60,644 nucleotides of DNA from Granulicella mallensis (GTDB lineage: Bacteria > Acidobacteriota > Terriglobia > Terriglobales > Acidobacteriaceae): the NCBI RefSeq assembly GCF_014203225.1, contig NZ_JACHIO010000030.1, positions 1 to 60,644 on the forward strand, written 5' to 3'. The position numbers were made by a program, and so were the translations under genes. Below, piece after piece: positions 1 through 10,100 of this stretch. Numbering within the stretch: position 1 is the first letter of the stretch; every line of letters starts with the position of its first letter. A model generated the notes under the pieces. The model saw only the letters and a program-made list of their open reading frames with translations, searched no databases and was not told the origin of the DNA.

Positions 1-99
1 CTAAAAACTCCAAACTGCTGCTTATCGTCGCCACGCATCTCTCTTCAATAATTTAATCAATAGAGAAGCGCAACTCCCTTTTTTCCGCAACCTGTTCAA

Positions 100-372
100 C
101 CGTGCCGCAAAAGCCGGAGTGAGAGACAGTACCGCTCTGCCGAAGGCTGGAGTGGCGGCGTAGCCGGAGCGACTGAATTGCTTTCCTTGCTGCGGCCAAG
201 ACTGTATGGGGTTCACCGCAGATGTATCCGTGGTTGAGGAAGCTTTTCTCGCCACGACCAAAGAAAGCAATTCAGTCGTTGCGCCCTACGGGCTTCACTC
301 CGGCCTTCGGCAGAGCGGTACGGGCCTTCGGCCCGGTTTTTGCGGCATGGCTGAAGCCATGCCCTTAACGAG
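100..372. repeat. Interspersed repeat A, two inverted copies
   Basis: The segment near 129-185 and the segment near 262-372 are imperfect reverse complements of each other, around a unique centre of about 75 bases. Both contain a GTACCGCTCTGCCGAAGG-type core and an ACTGAATTGC end. A third copy lies at 48026-48127. The right arm also carries the short palindromes GGCATGGCTGAAGCCATGCC and GGGCCTTCGGCCC. The pair could fold into a large hairpin. Short reading frames across it are translations of repeat DNA and not genes. No coding gene is seen in 1-487. Confidence 0.75.
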
Positions 373-487
373 ACAGTGCTGCAACAAAACTACTTGCATC
401 GTTCGACTTCACCCCAAGCCCCGTTGGATGCAAGCAGAGGAGCTTATCCATATGAGCTTTATGTCAGCACGATAAGATGATCCCATC

Positions 488-1597
488 ATGCCGGATATCG
501 CAGCACAGTCCACTGAAGTGACCCTGCAAGGATCGGTTCTGGTGTTGTTGCAGTTTGACGTGTGCGAGGCCATTCGCCTCGACCAGTTGCGCGAACTCAT
601 CCGCGCCCGTACCGTCACCCCGCTCCCGCAGAAGCGTCCCGCACCTGGATCTGTCCGCTATCAGAGACCCCCGGTGGTAGAGCCGCTGGAGAGCCTCGTG
701 CTGGAAAGCGGAGAGCGGCTCCAGGGAGAGATTAAGTATTACGACTACGGCGTCTTGAGCGTAGTCTTCGAGCTTCCATTTACCGGAGGGTGGGACAAGC
801 TGACAGGTCTCGCCAGCCGGTGGGTATGGGAAGTCGACTTCGCCGAGCAGGCAACCGAGATCGTGCGCGGCCGGCTGGAACATGCCGGACCTGCACTGAT
901 CAAGCCCTACAAAAAATGGCTGAGCGAAGACTACCTGATCTTTCATATCCGCGAGATCGACGGTTCCCCTTCCGTCACGGATATCATCCAGCAACATGGT
1001 CCGCGCATCGCACAGGTGGTTCGCGGAGACACCGGGAAACTGGCTGAGAGCGAGTGCAATGAAGTTCTGCAATCGCGCATCTCCTATTACGCCAACGACC
1101 TGACCGTGATCGGATGGAATGCCGCGTTCCTCTACGACAGCACCTCGGGAGCTCAGACGGCTATCCAGTTACTCGAGTACGCCAACTCGCAGCTACTTGA
1201 TTTTCGGCACTATGACGATCTGCTTACCGCAGAGCTCGAACGCGTGTATCTGCTGCTAGATGAAGGCACAGGACTCTTTGCAAGATGGCGTCTGGCAAGA
1301 TCCGCAACCCGGCTGCATACAGTCCTGCTCGACGTAGCGGAGCTGACAGAGCGTGCCGATAATGCCATCAAGTTTCTCAGCGATATGTTTGCGGCTCGTC
1401 TTTATAAATTGGCAGCAGCAAAAGTAGGTGTGCCTGACTACAAGGACCTGGTAACCCAGAAAATACGCACCGCCGAGGAGCTATATCGCTTCATGGTGGA
1501 CCAGTTCAATCAGAGCCGGGCATTCTTCCTGGAAGTAACAGTCGTGGTCATCCTGGTCATTGAATTGATCTATCTCTTTCGCGGTAAAGCGATATAG
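488..1597 (+). CDS. DUF155/RMD1-YagE-like membrane-anchored protein
   Basis: This 369-residue protein resembles the DUF155 family (yeast RMD1, bacterial YagE-like proteins). The family signature lies in the C-terminal half: a segment around residues 225-255 with LLEYANSQLLDFRHYD, then VAELTERADNAIKFL and a VGVPDYKDLV segment. A single hydrophobic helix (about residues 345-363, VTVVVILVIELIYLF) at the C-terminus is where the family is anchored in the membrane. No catalytic residues are known and the bacterial function is undefined. It stands alone, preceded by the repeat element and followed tail-to-tail by htpG. The family call is fairly secure; any function would be a guess. Confidence 0.75.
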   Translation: MPDIAAQSTEVTLQGSVLVLLQFDVCEAIRLDQLRELIRARTVTPLPQKRPAPGSVRYQRPPVVEPLESLVLESGERLQGEIKYYDYGVLSVVFELPFTGGWDKLTGLASRWVWEVDFAEQATEIVRGRLEHAGPALIKPYKKWLSEDYLIFHIREIDGSPSVTDIIQQHGPRIAQVVRGDTGKLAESECNEVLQSRISYYANDLTVIGWNAAFLYDSTSGAQTAIQLLEYANSQLLDFRHYDDLLTAELERVYLLLDEGTGLFARWRLARSATRLHTVLLDVAELTERADNAIKFLSDMFAARLYKLAAAKVGVPDYKDLVTQKIRTAEELYRFMVDQFNQSRAFFLEVTVVVILVIELIYLFRGKAI

Positions 1598-1614
1598 AAC
1601 TTTCGTCAATCAAA

Positions 1615-1648
1615 CCCGCCGGCTGCGTGCGAATACGCAGCCGGCGGG
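1615..1648. terminator. Bidirectional terminator-like hairpin
   Basis: A perfect 14-bp GC-rich stem (1615-1628 with 1635-1648) encloses a 6-base loop GCGAAT. It sits in the 58-base gap between two convergent genes, the DUF155 protein and htpG. There is no T tract on either side. Confidence 0.7.
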
Positions 1649-1655
1649 GAACGGG

Positions 1656-3521
1656 CTAAATGGAAAGGTTAAGGATGCGGTTGAGGCGCTGCACGAAGAG
1701 GGCAGGGTCCGGCAGCGGCACCCCTTCCATCAGAAGAGCCTGATCGAAGAGCAACCATGCGGCATCCTCGGTCGTGACATCGTCCGGACGCGCCAGCAGC
1801 TTCTTGACGATCTCGTGATCGGGGTTGATCTCAAGCGTAGGCTTCAGGGCAGGAATGTCCTTTTGCCCCATGGCGCGCAACATCTGCTGCATCTTCATGG
1901 AGGGCTCCGCTTCATCCGAGACGATGCAGGAGGGGCTGTCCGCCAACCGCACGGAGGCCCGTACCTCTTTCACTCGATCTCCGAGCGTGGCCTTCAGCTT
2001 GTCGAGCAGCGGCTTGAGGGTCTCGGCCTTGTCGGGCTCTGCCTCATCCTGTAGATCTTCGCTGGTAGAAGCCTTGTTCACAGCCTTGAGATCGATCTCG
2101 CCGTACTTCTCGACGCCGGAGAAGACGATCTCGTCGATGTCGTCATCGAGAATGAGGACTTCGAGATCCTTCTTCTTGTAGATCTCAAGCAGCGGCGAGG
2201 TACGCAGCAGGGACTCAGCACCACCGGTGATATAGTAGAGGCTCTTCTGACCTTCCTTCATGCGCGACTTCACATCAGCAAGACTGGTGAGGCCTTCCAC
2301 CTTGGTGGACTTAAAGCGAATCAGGTCGAGCAGGGTCTCGCGGTTGGCGAAGTCGCTGTACAGACCTTCCTTAAGGGGACGGTTGTACTCAGCGATGAAC
2401 TTCAGATACTGCTCGGGCTGGTTGGCAGCGATGTTCTTCAACTCCGAGAGGATCTTCTTCACGCTGGCCGTGCGGATGCTGGTGAGCACGCGATTCTGCT
2501 GCAGGATCTCGCGGCTGACGTTGAGGGGAAGATCTTCACTGTCGATGATGCCGCGAACGAAGCGCAGGTAGGACGGTAGAAGTTCCTTGGCATCGTCCAT
2601 GATGAAGACGCGTTTGACGTAGAGTTTTACGCCGGTCTTGTATTCAGCCTGGTAGAGATCGAGAGGAGCCTTGGCGGGTATGTAGAAGAGCGTCGTGTAG
2701 TCGAGGCTGCCTTCGGCCTTGGTGTGGAACCAGAAGAGAGGGTCTTCCCAATCGCCCGAGATGGACTTGTAGAGTTCCTTGTAGTCCGTCTCTGTGAGCT
2801 CGTTTTTAGGGCGGCGCCACAGAGCGCTGGCCGCGTTGACCTGTTCGGTCGTGCGGGTCTTCTCCGACTTCTTCTCGGCGTCGTTCCACTCGCTCTTATC
2901 GTAGGTAAGAAAGATCGGGAAGGCGATGTGGTTGGAGTACTTCTTCACGACCTCCTGCAGACGCCAGCTATTGGCGTACTGCTCGCCTTCTTCGTTGAAG
3001 TGAAGCGTTACGGTGGTGCCGGCGACCAGGCGTTCCGCGGGCTCAATATCGAAGCCCGTCTTGCCATCGCTGGTCCAGCGCCAGGCCAGTTCTTCACCCG
3101 CCTTGCGGGAGACCACCTCAACGCGATCGGCGACCATGAAGGCGCTGTAGAACCCAACGCCGAACTGACCGATGAGGTTCGAGTCTCTCTTGGCATCGCC
3201 GGAGAGCTGGGAGAGGAAGTTCTTGGTGCCGGAGCGCGCGATGGTGCCAAGGTGCGCGACCAGATCCTCTTCATTCATGCCGATGCCGGTATCGGCGATC
3301 GTAAGAGTCTTGTTCGCCTCGTCGAGCTCCAGGTCGATCCGCGGATCGAAGGCAAGGCCCTTGAAGACATCATCGGTCAGGGTCAGGTGGCGAAGCTTGT
3401 CCAGGGCGTCAGAGGAGTTGGAGATGAGCTCGCGCAGGAAGATCTCTGGATGGGAGTAGAGCGAGTGGATGATGAGTTGCAGCAGTTGACTGACTTCGGT
3501 CTGAAATTCGCGTTTCGACAT
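1656..3521 (-). CDS. htpG: Molecular chaperone HtpG (Hsp90)
   Basis: Cytosolic ATP-dependent chaperone of the Hsp90 family, 621 residues, a normal length for bacterial HtpG. The N-terminal GHKL ATPase domain shows ELISNSSDALDKLRHL near residue 30, DTGIGMNEEDL near residue 97, and GQFGVGFYSAFMV near residue 135. The middle domain carries the SREILQQNR segment typical of the family. The C-terminal dimerisation domain ends RLNRILNLSI. The start codon is ATG at 3521, about 225 bases from the divergent glycosyltransferase. No CIRCE element is visible upstream. It stands alone and shares a bidirectional hairpin with its convergent neighbour. Confidence 0.98.
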   Translation of the reverse strand: MSKREFQTEVSQLLQLIIHSLYSHPEIFLRELISNSSDALDKLRHLTLTDDVFKGLAFDPRIDLELDEANKTLTIADTGIGMNEEDLVAHLGTIARSGTKNFLSQLSGDAKRDSNLIGQFGVGFYSAFMVADRVEVVSRKAGEELAWRWTSDGKTGFDIEPAERLVAGTTVTLHFNEEGEQYANSWRLQEVVKKYSNHIAFPIFLTYDKSEWNDAEKKSEKTRTTEQVNAASALWRRPKNELTETDYKELYKSISGDWEDPLFWFHTKAEGSLDYTTLFYIPAKAPLDLYQAEYKTGVKLYVKRVFIMDDAKELLPSYLRFVRGIIDSEDLPLNVSREILQQNRVLTSIRTASVKKILSELKNIAANQPEQYLKFIAEYNRPLKEGLYSDFANRETLLDLIRFKSTKVEGLTSLADVKSRMKEGQKSLYYITGGAESLLRTSPLLEIYKKKDLEVLILDDDIDEIVFSGVEKYGEIDLKAVNKASTSEDLQDEAEPDKAETLKPLLDKLKATLGDRVKEVRASVRLADSPSCIVSDEAEPSMKMQQMLRAMGQKDIPALKPTLEINPDHEIVKKLLARPDDVTTEDAAWLLFDQALLMEGVPLPDPALFVQRLNRILNLSI

Positions 3522-3746
3522 AGGTACTTACCACTATAAATAAGAGATAAAGGCCTCCCATCACACGCAAGGTTGTCACTCTTCCCTTCCGGAATGGGAT
3601 GTTCCTTGTCTCAATTGTTGCAGTGGTCCGCGCCCCGTGTCATCCGTCCTCCTGCGCATAAAACTGATGACATTCTTCTGACAAGTTTTGCTAACTCCCG
3701 TTCTGTACGTTAAAGATGGGTGCATTTTTGTGTCCGGAGGGTAATT

Positions 3747-5042
3747 TTGGCACGCATTGGCTTCTTGTGTTTATATGCAACAGGACATCTCAACCCCACC
3801 ATGGCGCTGGCGAAGGCACTGCAGGATCGCGGCCATGAACCGGTCTTCTTCAATATGATCGACAACGCTCGCAAGATCACCGAGCTTGGGCTGGACTTTG
3901 TTCCCTATGGATCGACGGAGTATCCGGCAGGCGCACTCAAGCAGATCTTCGACAAGATCGGCAAGCTGAAAGGGATTGAAGGCTTCCAGTACTTTATGGA
4001 ACGCATGCTGGTGCAGGCAGGGGTGAGTTTCCGTGAGCTGCCTCAATCCATCACAGAGGCAAAGATCGATGCCCTGGTCATCGATCAGCTCTTTCCCGGC
4101 GGCGCAACGGTGGCCCAGCATCTCGGTCTGCCCTACGCCTCACTGGCGAACGCCCTGGCGGTGAACCACGAGGACGGTGTTCCGCCTCCAACCCTGCCCT
4201 GGAGCTACGAAGAGACGGCCGCCGCAGAAGCCCGCAACGCTGCAGGCTGGAAGCAGATTGCACAAGCCTTTACTCCGTGGCGCGAGTGCGACAACGCACA
4301 ACGCGCCCTCTGGGGCCTTGAACCGTACAACGACGTGCTCGAAGACAGCTTCTCGCCGCTGGCACAGATTGCCAACCAGCCCCAGGCCTTCGATCTGCCT
4401 CGCAAGGAGTTGCCGGAGAACTTTTATTACGCGGGCCCTCTGCTGCATGCCGCTGCCCGTCAGCCGTTGCAGTTCCCCTGGGAACAACTCGATGGACGCC
4501 CTCTGATCTATGCCTCCATGGGGACGCTGCAGAACGGTCTGGACTGGGCCTTCCGCGCGATTGCCACAGCGTGTGTGGGACTTGATGCACAGCTAGTGCT
4601 CTCGCTCGGCGGTGGTGTACTTACGACCACGGAGCTGGGCGAGCTTCCTGCAAACGCCATCGTCGTACCGTACGCGCCACAACCGGAGATTCTCGAGCGC
4701 GCTGCTCTGTGCATCACGCACGCCGGCCTCAACACGGCTCTTGAGTCATTGACGCATGGCGTGCCGATGGTCGCCATCCCAGTGACGAACGATCAGCCCG
4801 GAGTAGCGGCACGCATCCGGTACACGCAGACCGGCGAGGTGATTGCTCTCGATCAGCTCAGCGCGGAGGCTCTGCGCGAGCTGATCGTCAAGGTACTGGG
4901 CGACCCCGCGTATCGCGAACGCGCGCTGCAGCTAAAGCGTGGCTTTGCCTCCGAACGCCCGCTCGTGCGGGCCTGCGAGATCTTCGAAAGCGAAGTGCTC
5001 TCGAAGATTGCAGAGTCTGAAGCGGAGGAAGTGGGAGCTTAG
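3747..5042 (+). CDS. GT1-family (UGT/MGT-type) glycosyltransferase
   Basis: Predicted to move a sugar from an NDP-sugar to a small acceptor such as a lipid or secondary metabolite. The protein has the two-Rossmann GT-B layout: an N-terminal GFLCLYATGHLNPTMALAKAL acceptor half and a C-terminal nucleotide-sugar half with VPYAPQPEIL, ITHAGLNTALESL and a GVPMVAIPVTNDQPG loop, the plant/bacterial UGT signature. A longer reading frame begins with GTG at 3720, but a strong Shine-Dalgarno GGAGG at 3736-3740 sits 6 bases before TTG at 3747, so I use TTG, giving 431 residues. The acceptor is unknown. A second member of the family lies at 36500-37753. Confidence 0.88.
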   Translation: MARIGFLCLYATGHLNPTMALAKALQDRGHEPVFFNMIDNARKITELGLDFVPYGSTEYPAGALKQIFDKIGKLKGIEGFQYFMERMLVQAGVSFRELPQSITEAKIDALVIDQLFPGGATVAQHLGLPYASLANALAVNHEDGVPPPTLPWSYEETAAAEARNAAGWKQIAQAFTPWRECDNAQRALWGLEPYNDVLEDSFSPLAQIANQPQAFDLPRKELPENFYYAGPLLHAAARQPLQFPWEQLDGRPLIYASMGTLQNGLDWAFRAIATACVGLDAQLVLSLGGGVLTTTELGELPANAIVVPYAPQPEILERAALCITHAGLNTALESLTHGVPMVAIPVTNDQPGVAARIRYTQTGEVIALDQLSAEALRELIVKVLGDPAYRERALQLKRGFASERPLVRACEIFESEVLSKIAESEAEEVGA

Positions 5043-5090
5043 GGTGATGTGCCCTCTAATACGTTGAGCCCAGGCTATTCGGTCACAATA

Positions 5091-5330
5091 TAGCGCGAAG
5101 CGCAAACCATGACGCTTCAGCGTCATGGGGCGGAGGGAGCCGTAGCCTTTAAGGCTACGGAATAAAGGGGCTGGCGAGAATCGGGCTTTAGCCCCGGGCC
5201 TTTTGTTCGCAGCCGAAAGAAGGCCCGGGCCTAAAGGCCACATCTTTCCTAAGCCTGAATTCCGTAGCCTAAAGGCTACGGCTCCCTCCGAACCGCGACG
5301 CTAAAGCGTCGCGGTTGGCGCTTCGCGCTG
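5091..5330. repeat. Interspersed repeat B, nested palindrome, copy 1
   Basis: A 240-base imperfect palindrome. The outer arms are AGCGCGAAGCG and CGCTTCGCGCT; inside them lie smaller self-complementary units such as GACGCTTCAGCGTC, CCGTAGCCTTTAAGGCTACGG and GGGCTTTAGCCC. The centre, with the shared GGGCCTTTTGTTCGCAGCCG segment, is nearly identical to that of copy 2 at 12069-12314. It lies 48 bases after the stop codon of the glycosyltransferase and fills the 5043-5360 gap. No gene is seen there. Confidence 0.85.
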
Positions 5331-5360
5331 TGTGGTTAGCGATCATCGGGCCGGAATAAC

Positions 5361-6824
5361 CTACTCGTGCAAGTGAAGAGCTACCACTCGCGCTGGACCC
5401 GCGCCTTCGCCCAGCGTGTCGCTCTCGATCAACATCTCGAAGTGCGGAATCGATCCGTCAGGCTTGCGGATATTTTGCAGCATGGGCAGGATGCGATCGT
5501 CCTCGGTGACCAGGTCGATGGCCGCCTCCGTTCCAACCATCGATAGCCCCTCGACGATCAGCACATTTCCATTGCCACTCAGATTTGGCAGAAAGGCGAT
5601 GACGCCATAGACCTTCGTGCTCGTCACAGGAGTGTAGGAGCTGTACTCCTTGACCTCTTCGGCCTGCGGGTTCCGATTGAGGAAGCTGGCATGCTTATCG
5701 GGATTGTCCGTGCTGAAGACGAAGTCCATGTGCTTTTCAAAGAGCTCCACCCAGGGAACAGCTTCCTGCGCTCCGATCATGATGACGTTGTCGGAGTTGA
5801 AATCCTCGATGTGCATGTCGCGGCTGTAGTGAATCAGTGTCCGTTCCGGAATGGCCTCGGGCAGACGGACCAGACGGGAGAGCGTGGTCGCGTCGACCAT
5901 GCTGGTGTAGCGGCGCCCCAGCAGAAACTCTGCAAACTGTGGAGTCACGCGAAACGCTGGATCCACGCGTTCGACGAAGGGGAGCTGCTTACTGTAGTCC
6001 TTACTCAGATAATCGTGCAGGCTTACGTACTGCTTCGTCACTGCATGAAAGAGAACCAGTCCCGAATCCCCCAGCACAAGCTGCGTAGGCCGGTCTTCAG
6101 TAAAGAGCCGGGACCAGAGAAGATGCCGGCGATTGCGCTGAAAGTGCGTTCGCATATGCAGCGTAAACGCAACACTGACGGCTGCGGACAGGATCACCAG
6201 GAACAAGGTCAGGAAACGGTAGCGCCAGACAATGGGCGTCTGGCGCAGAAACCCGAGAGGGGACGAAGCCAACGGCTTCCCTACTACTTCACGCTCCAGC
6301 CGGGGTCCGCCTGGCCGTTCAGAGACTGATCTGAACGTCACGGGAGGTTGAGCCTCGAACCTCTCCAGCGCAACCTCGTCCGCTACAGATCCAATCTCTC
6401 CGGCACCAACGAGACCAGCACCCACGGGAGAACGCTGCTCTGGAGCAGGCAGGAAGACAGGGGTATAGCTCCCTTTGGGAATCACAAGGTGGAGGGATTC
6501 GCCTCTACCAGCCTTCTGGAAGTACTGCTCGAGACGGCGGCGCAGGCGAAGCGCATGAGAACGAACGATGGTATCGGCCGCCGAGTCGTAGTCAGGCTCG
6601 CGCCCGAAGACCTCAACCCCAATATGCTGTTCGCTGAGATTCCGCCCTGGGTTCTCGAAGGTAGCCGTACAGATATAGGAGAGAAACTTCGAGATCTGCG
6701 GAGAGCGGACAAAGTCGGGAGTAGCGAGAATACGCTCGACCAGCTGATAACGAGGATCTTTTCCCGGCAATCTATCGCCTTCGCCGTTTTCCTCCAGCAG
6801 CCCCGCAGAAGTCTCCTTCGTCAT
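5361..6824 (-). CDS. Transmembrane regulator with N-terminal winged-helix-like domain and periplasmic sensor domain
   Basis: A 487-residue protein of three parts. Residues about 27-124 form a cytoplasmic domain with LGVEVFGR-type, DTIVRSHALRLRRRLEQY and IPKGSYTPVF motifs. This order resembles the recognition helix and wing hairpin of OmpR-type winged helices, so DNA binding is inferred. A proline- and charge-rich linker follows, then one transmembrane helix at about 203-223, then a periplasmic domain of about 260 residues with VIMIGAQEAVPWVELFE and GNVLIVEGLSMVGTEAA. The same architecture occurs at 35052-36464, and the periplasmic part at 19867-20475. ATG at 6824 is used because AAGGA lies 5 bases before it; GTG at 6827 is possible. 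It is divergent from the receptor at 7109, its likely target. Confidence 0.7.
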   Translation of the reverse strand: MTKETSAGLLEENGEGDRLPGKDPRYQLVERILATPDFVRSPQISKFLSYICTATFENPGRNLSEQHIGVEVFGREPDYDSAADTIVRSHALRLRRRLEQYFQKAGRGESLHLVIPKGSYTPVFLPAPEQRSPVGAGLVGAGEIGSVADEVALERFEAQPPVTFRSVSERPGGPRLEREVVGKPLASSPLGFLRQTPIVWRYRFLTLFLVILSAAVSVAFTLHMRTHFQRNRRHLLWSRLFTEDRPTQLVLGDSGLVLFHAVTKQYVSLHDYLSKDYSKQLPFVERVDPAFRVTPQFAEFLLGRRYTSMVDATTLSRLVRLPEAIPERTLIHYSRDMHIEDFNSDNVIMIGAQEAVPWVELFEKHMDFVFSTDNPDKHASFLNRNPQAEEVKEYSSYTPVTSTKVYGVIAFLPNLSGNGNVLIVEGLSMVGTEAAIDLVTEDDRILPMLQNIRKPDGSIPHFEMLIESDTLGEGAGPARVVALHLHE

Positions 6825-7108
6825 CACTTTCCTTCAGTTACGCCTCCATTACTGTACCCGCCTGACGGTTACATTTCGGTAAATCACCTTCGTTTCACCC
6901 CGATGGTTAGCGGTTCTCTGGCCTTCAGTACACCCCTTTCTTTTCTTCAGCCGCCAGTGAAGCGACAGGAAATCTCCGAGAAATCACTGAAGGATTCCGA
7001 AAGGCCTCGGCTAGGTTCAAAAGGGCGAACCGGAGAGATTTCCGTCTCGCTAACGTTCCCAAACTGAAACTCAATGATCTTTTTCTGGCTAGTGGAGGAT
7101 ACCTTTCA
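6825..7108. promoter_or_regulatory. Divergent control region between regulator and receptor
   Basis: This 284-base gap must hold both promoters. An inverted pair GGAAATCTC (6968-6976) and GAGATTTCC (7035-7043) is separated by 58 bases, which could be two half-sites or a looping operator. CCCAAAC at 7058-7064 is the complement of the GTTTGGG motif seen three times in the equivalent gap at 34811-35051. GGAGGA before 7109 is a strong ribosome binding site for the receptor. I could not identify clear -35/-10 boxes. Confidence 0.4.
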
Positions 7109-10100
7109 ATGAAAGACAGAAGTCTAAAATGGCTCCGTTACCTGAGCGTGCTCGTTCTGGTGTTGCTCTCCTTCCCGATGTTCGGGCAGGATACGGGCGC
7201 CAGCCTTCTCGGAGTCGTACGCGATGGCGCAGGCTCAACCCTGGGCGGTGCGACCGTCACCGCAACCAACATCGCGACGAATGCACGTACGGTTCAAACA
7301 TCCAATGACAAGGGAGAGTACTCGCTGCTCAACCTCCCTCCCGGTACCTACACCCTACAAATCCAGGCGGCAGGTTTTGAAAGCTACGATCAGCGTGGAA
7401 TCCGGCTTGATCTCGGACAGCACGCGAGCCAGGATGTGATGCTCAAGGTCGGGCAGGTACAGCAGACCGTGACCGTCGATGCCGACGTCTTCAACCTGGA
7501 CACGGTCTCGTCGGTCGTCAGCGACGAGGTCAACGGCACCTCGATCCGGAGCCTGCCCCTCAACACGCGCAACCCCTACGACCTGCTCGAGCTCGCCCCC
7601 GGTTTCGCCGGTTCGGTCGGCAACGACTACAACGCTGTGAGCTACGCGGTCGACGGCGGCCGCCAGGGATACACGGATGTTCTCGTCGACGGAACCCCGG
7701 CAGGCTTTCCCACCGTCAACGGCAACTCCGGCATCGGCATCTTTCCTTCGGTGGACGCCATCGGTGAGTTCCGTCTCATGGCCCAGAACTATCCCGCCGA
7801 ATACGGCCGCAGCCTCGACGGCATTCTGAACGTGGTCTTCAAATCGGGAACGAACCAGTTCCACGGGTCAGCGTTCGAGTTCATTCGCAACTCCGACCTG
7901 GACGCCAACAATTACTTTTCCAAGCAGCACGGCACGCCCCTCCCGCCCTTCCGGCGCAACCAGTTCGGTGGCACCTTGACCGGGCCGATCTTCAAGAACC
8001 GCACCTTCTTCCTGCTCTCCACCGAACTGCTGCGCGAGGATGACTTCAACACCCTGACCGCGACGGTTCCCACCCTGGCCCAGCGCTCGGGAGACTTCTC
8101 GCAGACCCTTGGCGCTAATAAACAACTGATCACGATCTACAACCCGTTTACGACCCGTCCCAACCCTAGCGGCATGGGTTCTATCCGCGACCCCTTCGCG
8201 GGCAACAAGATTCCCACGGCGCTGATGAGCCAGGTCGCGCAAAAGGCGCTGGCGTATTATCCGCTTCCCAACGTTCCGGGCGACCCGGTCACTAACGCGA
8301 ATAACTACTTTGCGACCGGCAGCATCGTCAACGCGATCAATGCCTGGGACATCCGCATCGACCACACGATCAGCGATAAACAGAGAATCTTCGGACGCTA
8401 CTCCGATCGTTTCTACCAGGACAACCCCAATCCACTCTTCCCCGCTGCGGATGCCGTTGCAGAGGGACTCATCAACAACCAGGACTTCGACCGTGGTCTC
8501 ACCCTGGGCTACACCGCTACGCCCAATGCCCGCACCATCCTGGACGTCCGCCTCGGCTTCGCCCGGACGCTCTACAACTACCTGAACAACAGTCTCGGCT
8601 TCCAAGCCACAACGCTTGGCCTACCTGCCTCCTTCAACGCTGCTCCGGGCGCAACGGCGTTGTTCCCTGTCTTCTCTCCGGCAGGCTATGTCGGTCTGGG
8701 CAACAACGGCAACCGGCATAACGCCTTTATGACCTACAGCCTTCCCGGCTCTCTCACCCTGGTGCGTGGATCTCACACGATCAAGATCGGCTTCGATGGC
8801 CGGCTCATTCGCGTGAACGACCATGAGAGCGCGGACAGCTCCGGCAACTTCACCTTCGGCACGACCTTCACAGGCGGACCGAACCCGAACGCCGCCAGCG
8901 CAAACGCCGGCAACGGCCTGGCTTCGATGCTGCTCGGCACCGGTACCGGCGATCTCATCCAGGCCTACAAAGACGACGCCTCGCAGAGCTACTACCTCGC
9001 AGAGTACGTACAGGACGATTGGCGTGTCACCAACAAGCTCACACTCAACCTCGGCCTGCGCTATGACCTCGACACCCCACGCACGGAACGCTTCAATCGG
9101 ATGAACTACTTCGATCCGACCGTCTCCTCTCCTCTGTCCTCGAATGTTCAAGGTCTGCAGGGTGGACTGGTCTTCGTGGGTGTCAATGGTGTTAGCCGTC
9201 ACCAGTACCACATCGACGCCAACAACCTCGCACCTCGCTTTGGATTCGCCTATACGGCACAGAAGTCGACGGTCATTCACGGCGGAGCAGCTATCGTCTA
9301 CGGGCCGTCCGCGCAGGCTGCGGCCGGCACGGTCGGGCCGTATGGCTTCCGCGTGCAGAACAACTGGATCAGCACGGCCAACAGCGATGGCATTACGCCT
9401 TCCAACACACTCGACAACCCCTTCCCGCAAGGCTTCCAGACACCTCCCGGCTCCTCGCAGGGACTCCTGACCGGTGTAGGCGGCCAGATCGAAGGCGCGA
9501 TTCAGAACACTCCCACACCGTACGTCGTGCAGTGGAACCTGGACGTCGAACAGAGTCTGCCGTATGAGACGACCTTCGACATCGCCTACGTCGGCAACCG
9601 TGGCCGCAAGCAGCAGCAGAGTCGTGAGGGTGGTATCGATTTCGATCAGCTTCCCCAGGCGGATCTTGCTCTTGGCTCGCACCTGAATGACGTCGTAACC
9701 AATCCTTACTTCGGCTCCATCTCAAGCGGAGCCTTGACCGGACCGACGACCAACCGCGCGCAGCTGCTGAGGAAGTACTCGCAATATACGAGTGTCCTTC
9801 CACTGTTTCTCTCCGGCGGCAACGATCAGTACGATGGCTTGCAACTGCGTCTGTCCAAGCGTATGGCCTCGGGACTGCAGTTCCAGGGCTCTTATGTGTG
9901 GGCGAAGAACTTCGACAACGGAACGAACCATCAGGACAGCTTCAATCCTATGGCTGACTATGCGATCAGCTCGCAGGACATCCATCAACGCTTCATCATG
10001 AGCTACATCTACCAACTGCCCTTCGGACGTGGAAAAGCTTTCGGCGGAAACATGTCGCGCCTGGGAGATGTCTTCGCCGGCGGATGGCAGGTGAACGGCA

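Noticed and set aside
206..475. Open frame of 89 codons at the left edge
   Set aside because: It is a translation of repeat A, which also occurs without this frame at 48026-48127.
2724..3539. A 271-codon plus-strand frame
   Set aside because: Antisense to the N-terminal ATPase domain of htpG; the sequence is a mirrored shadow of it.
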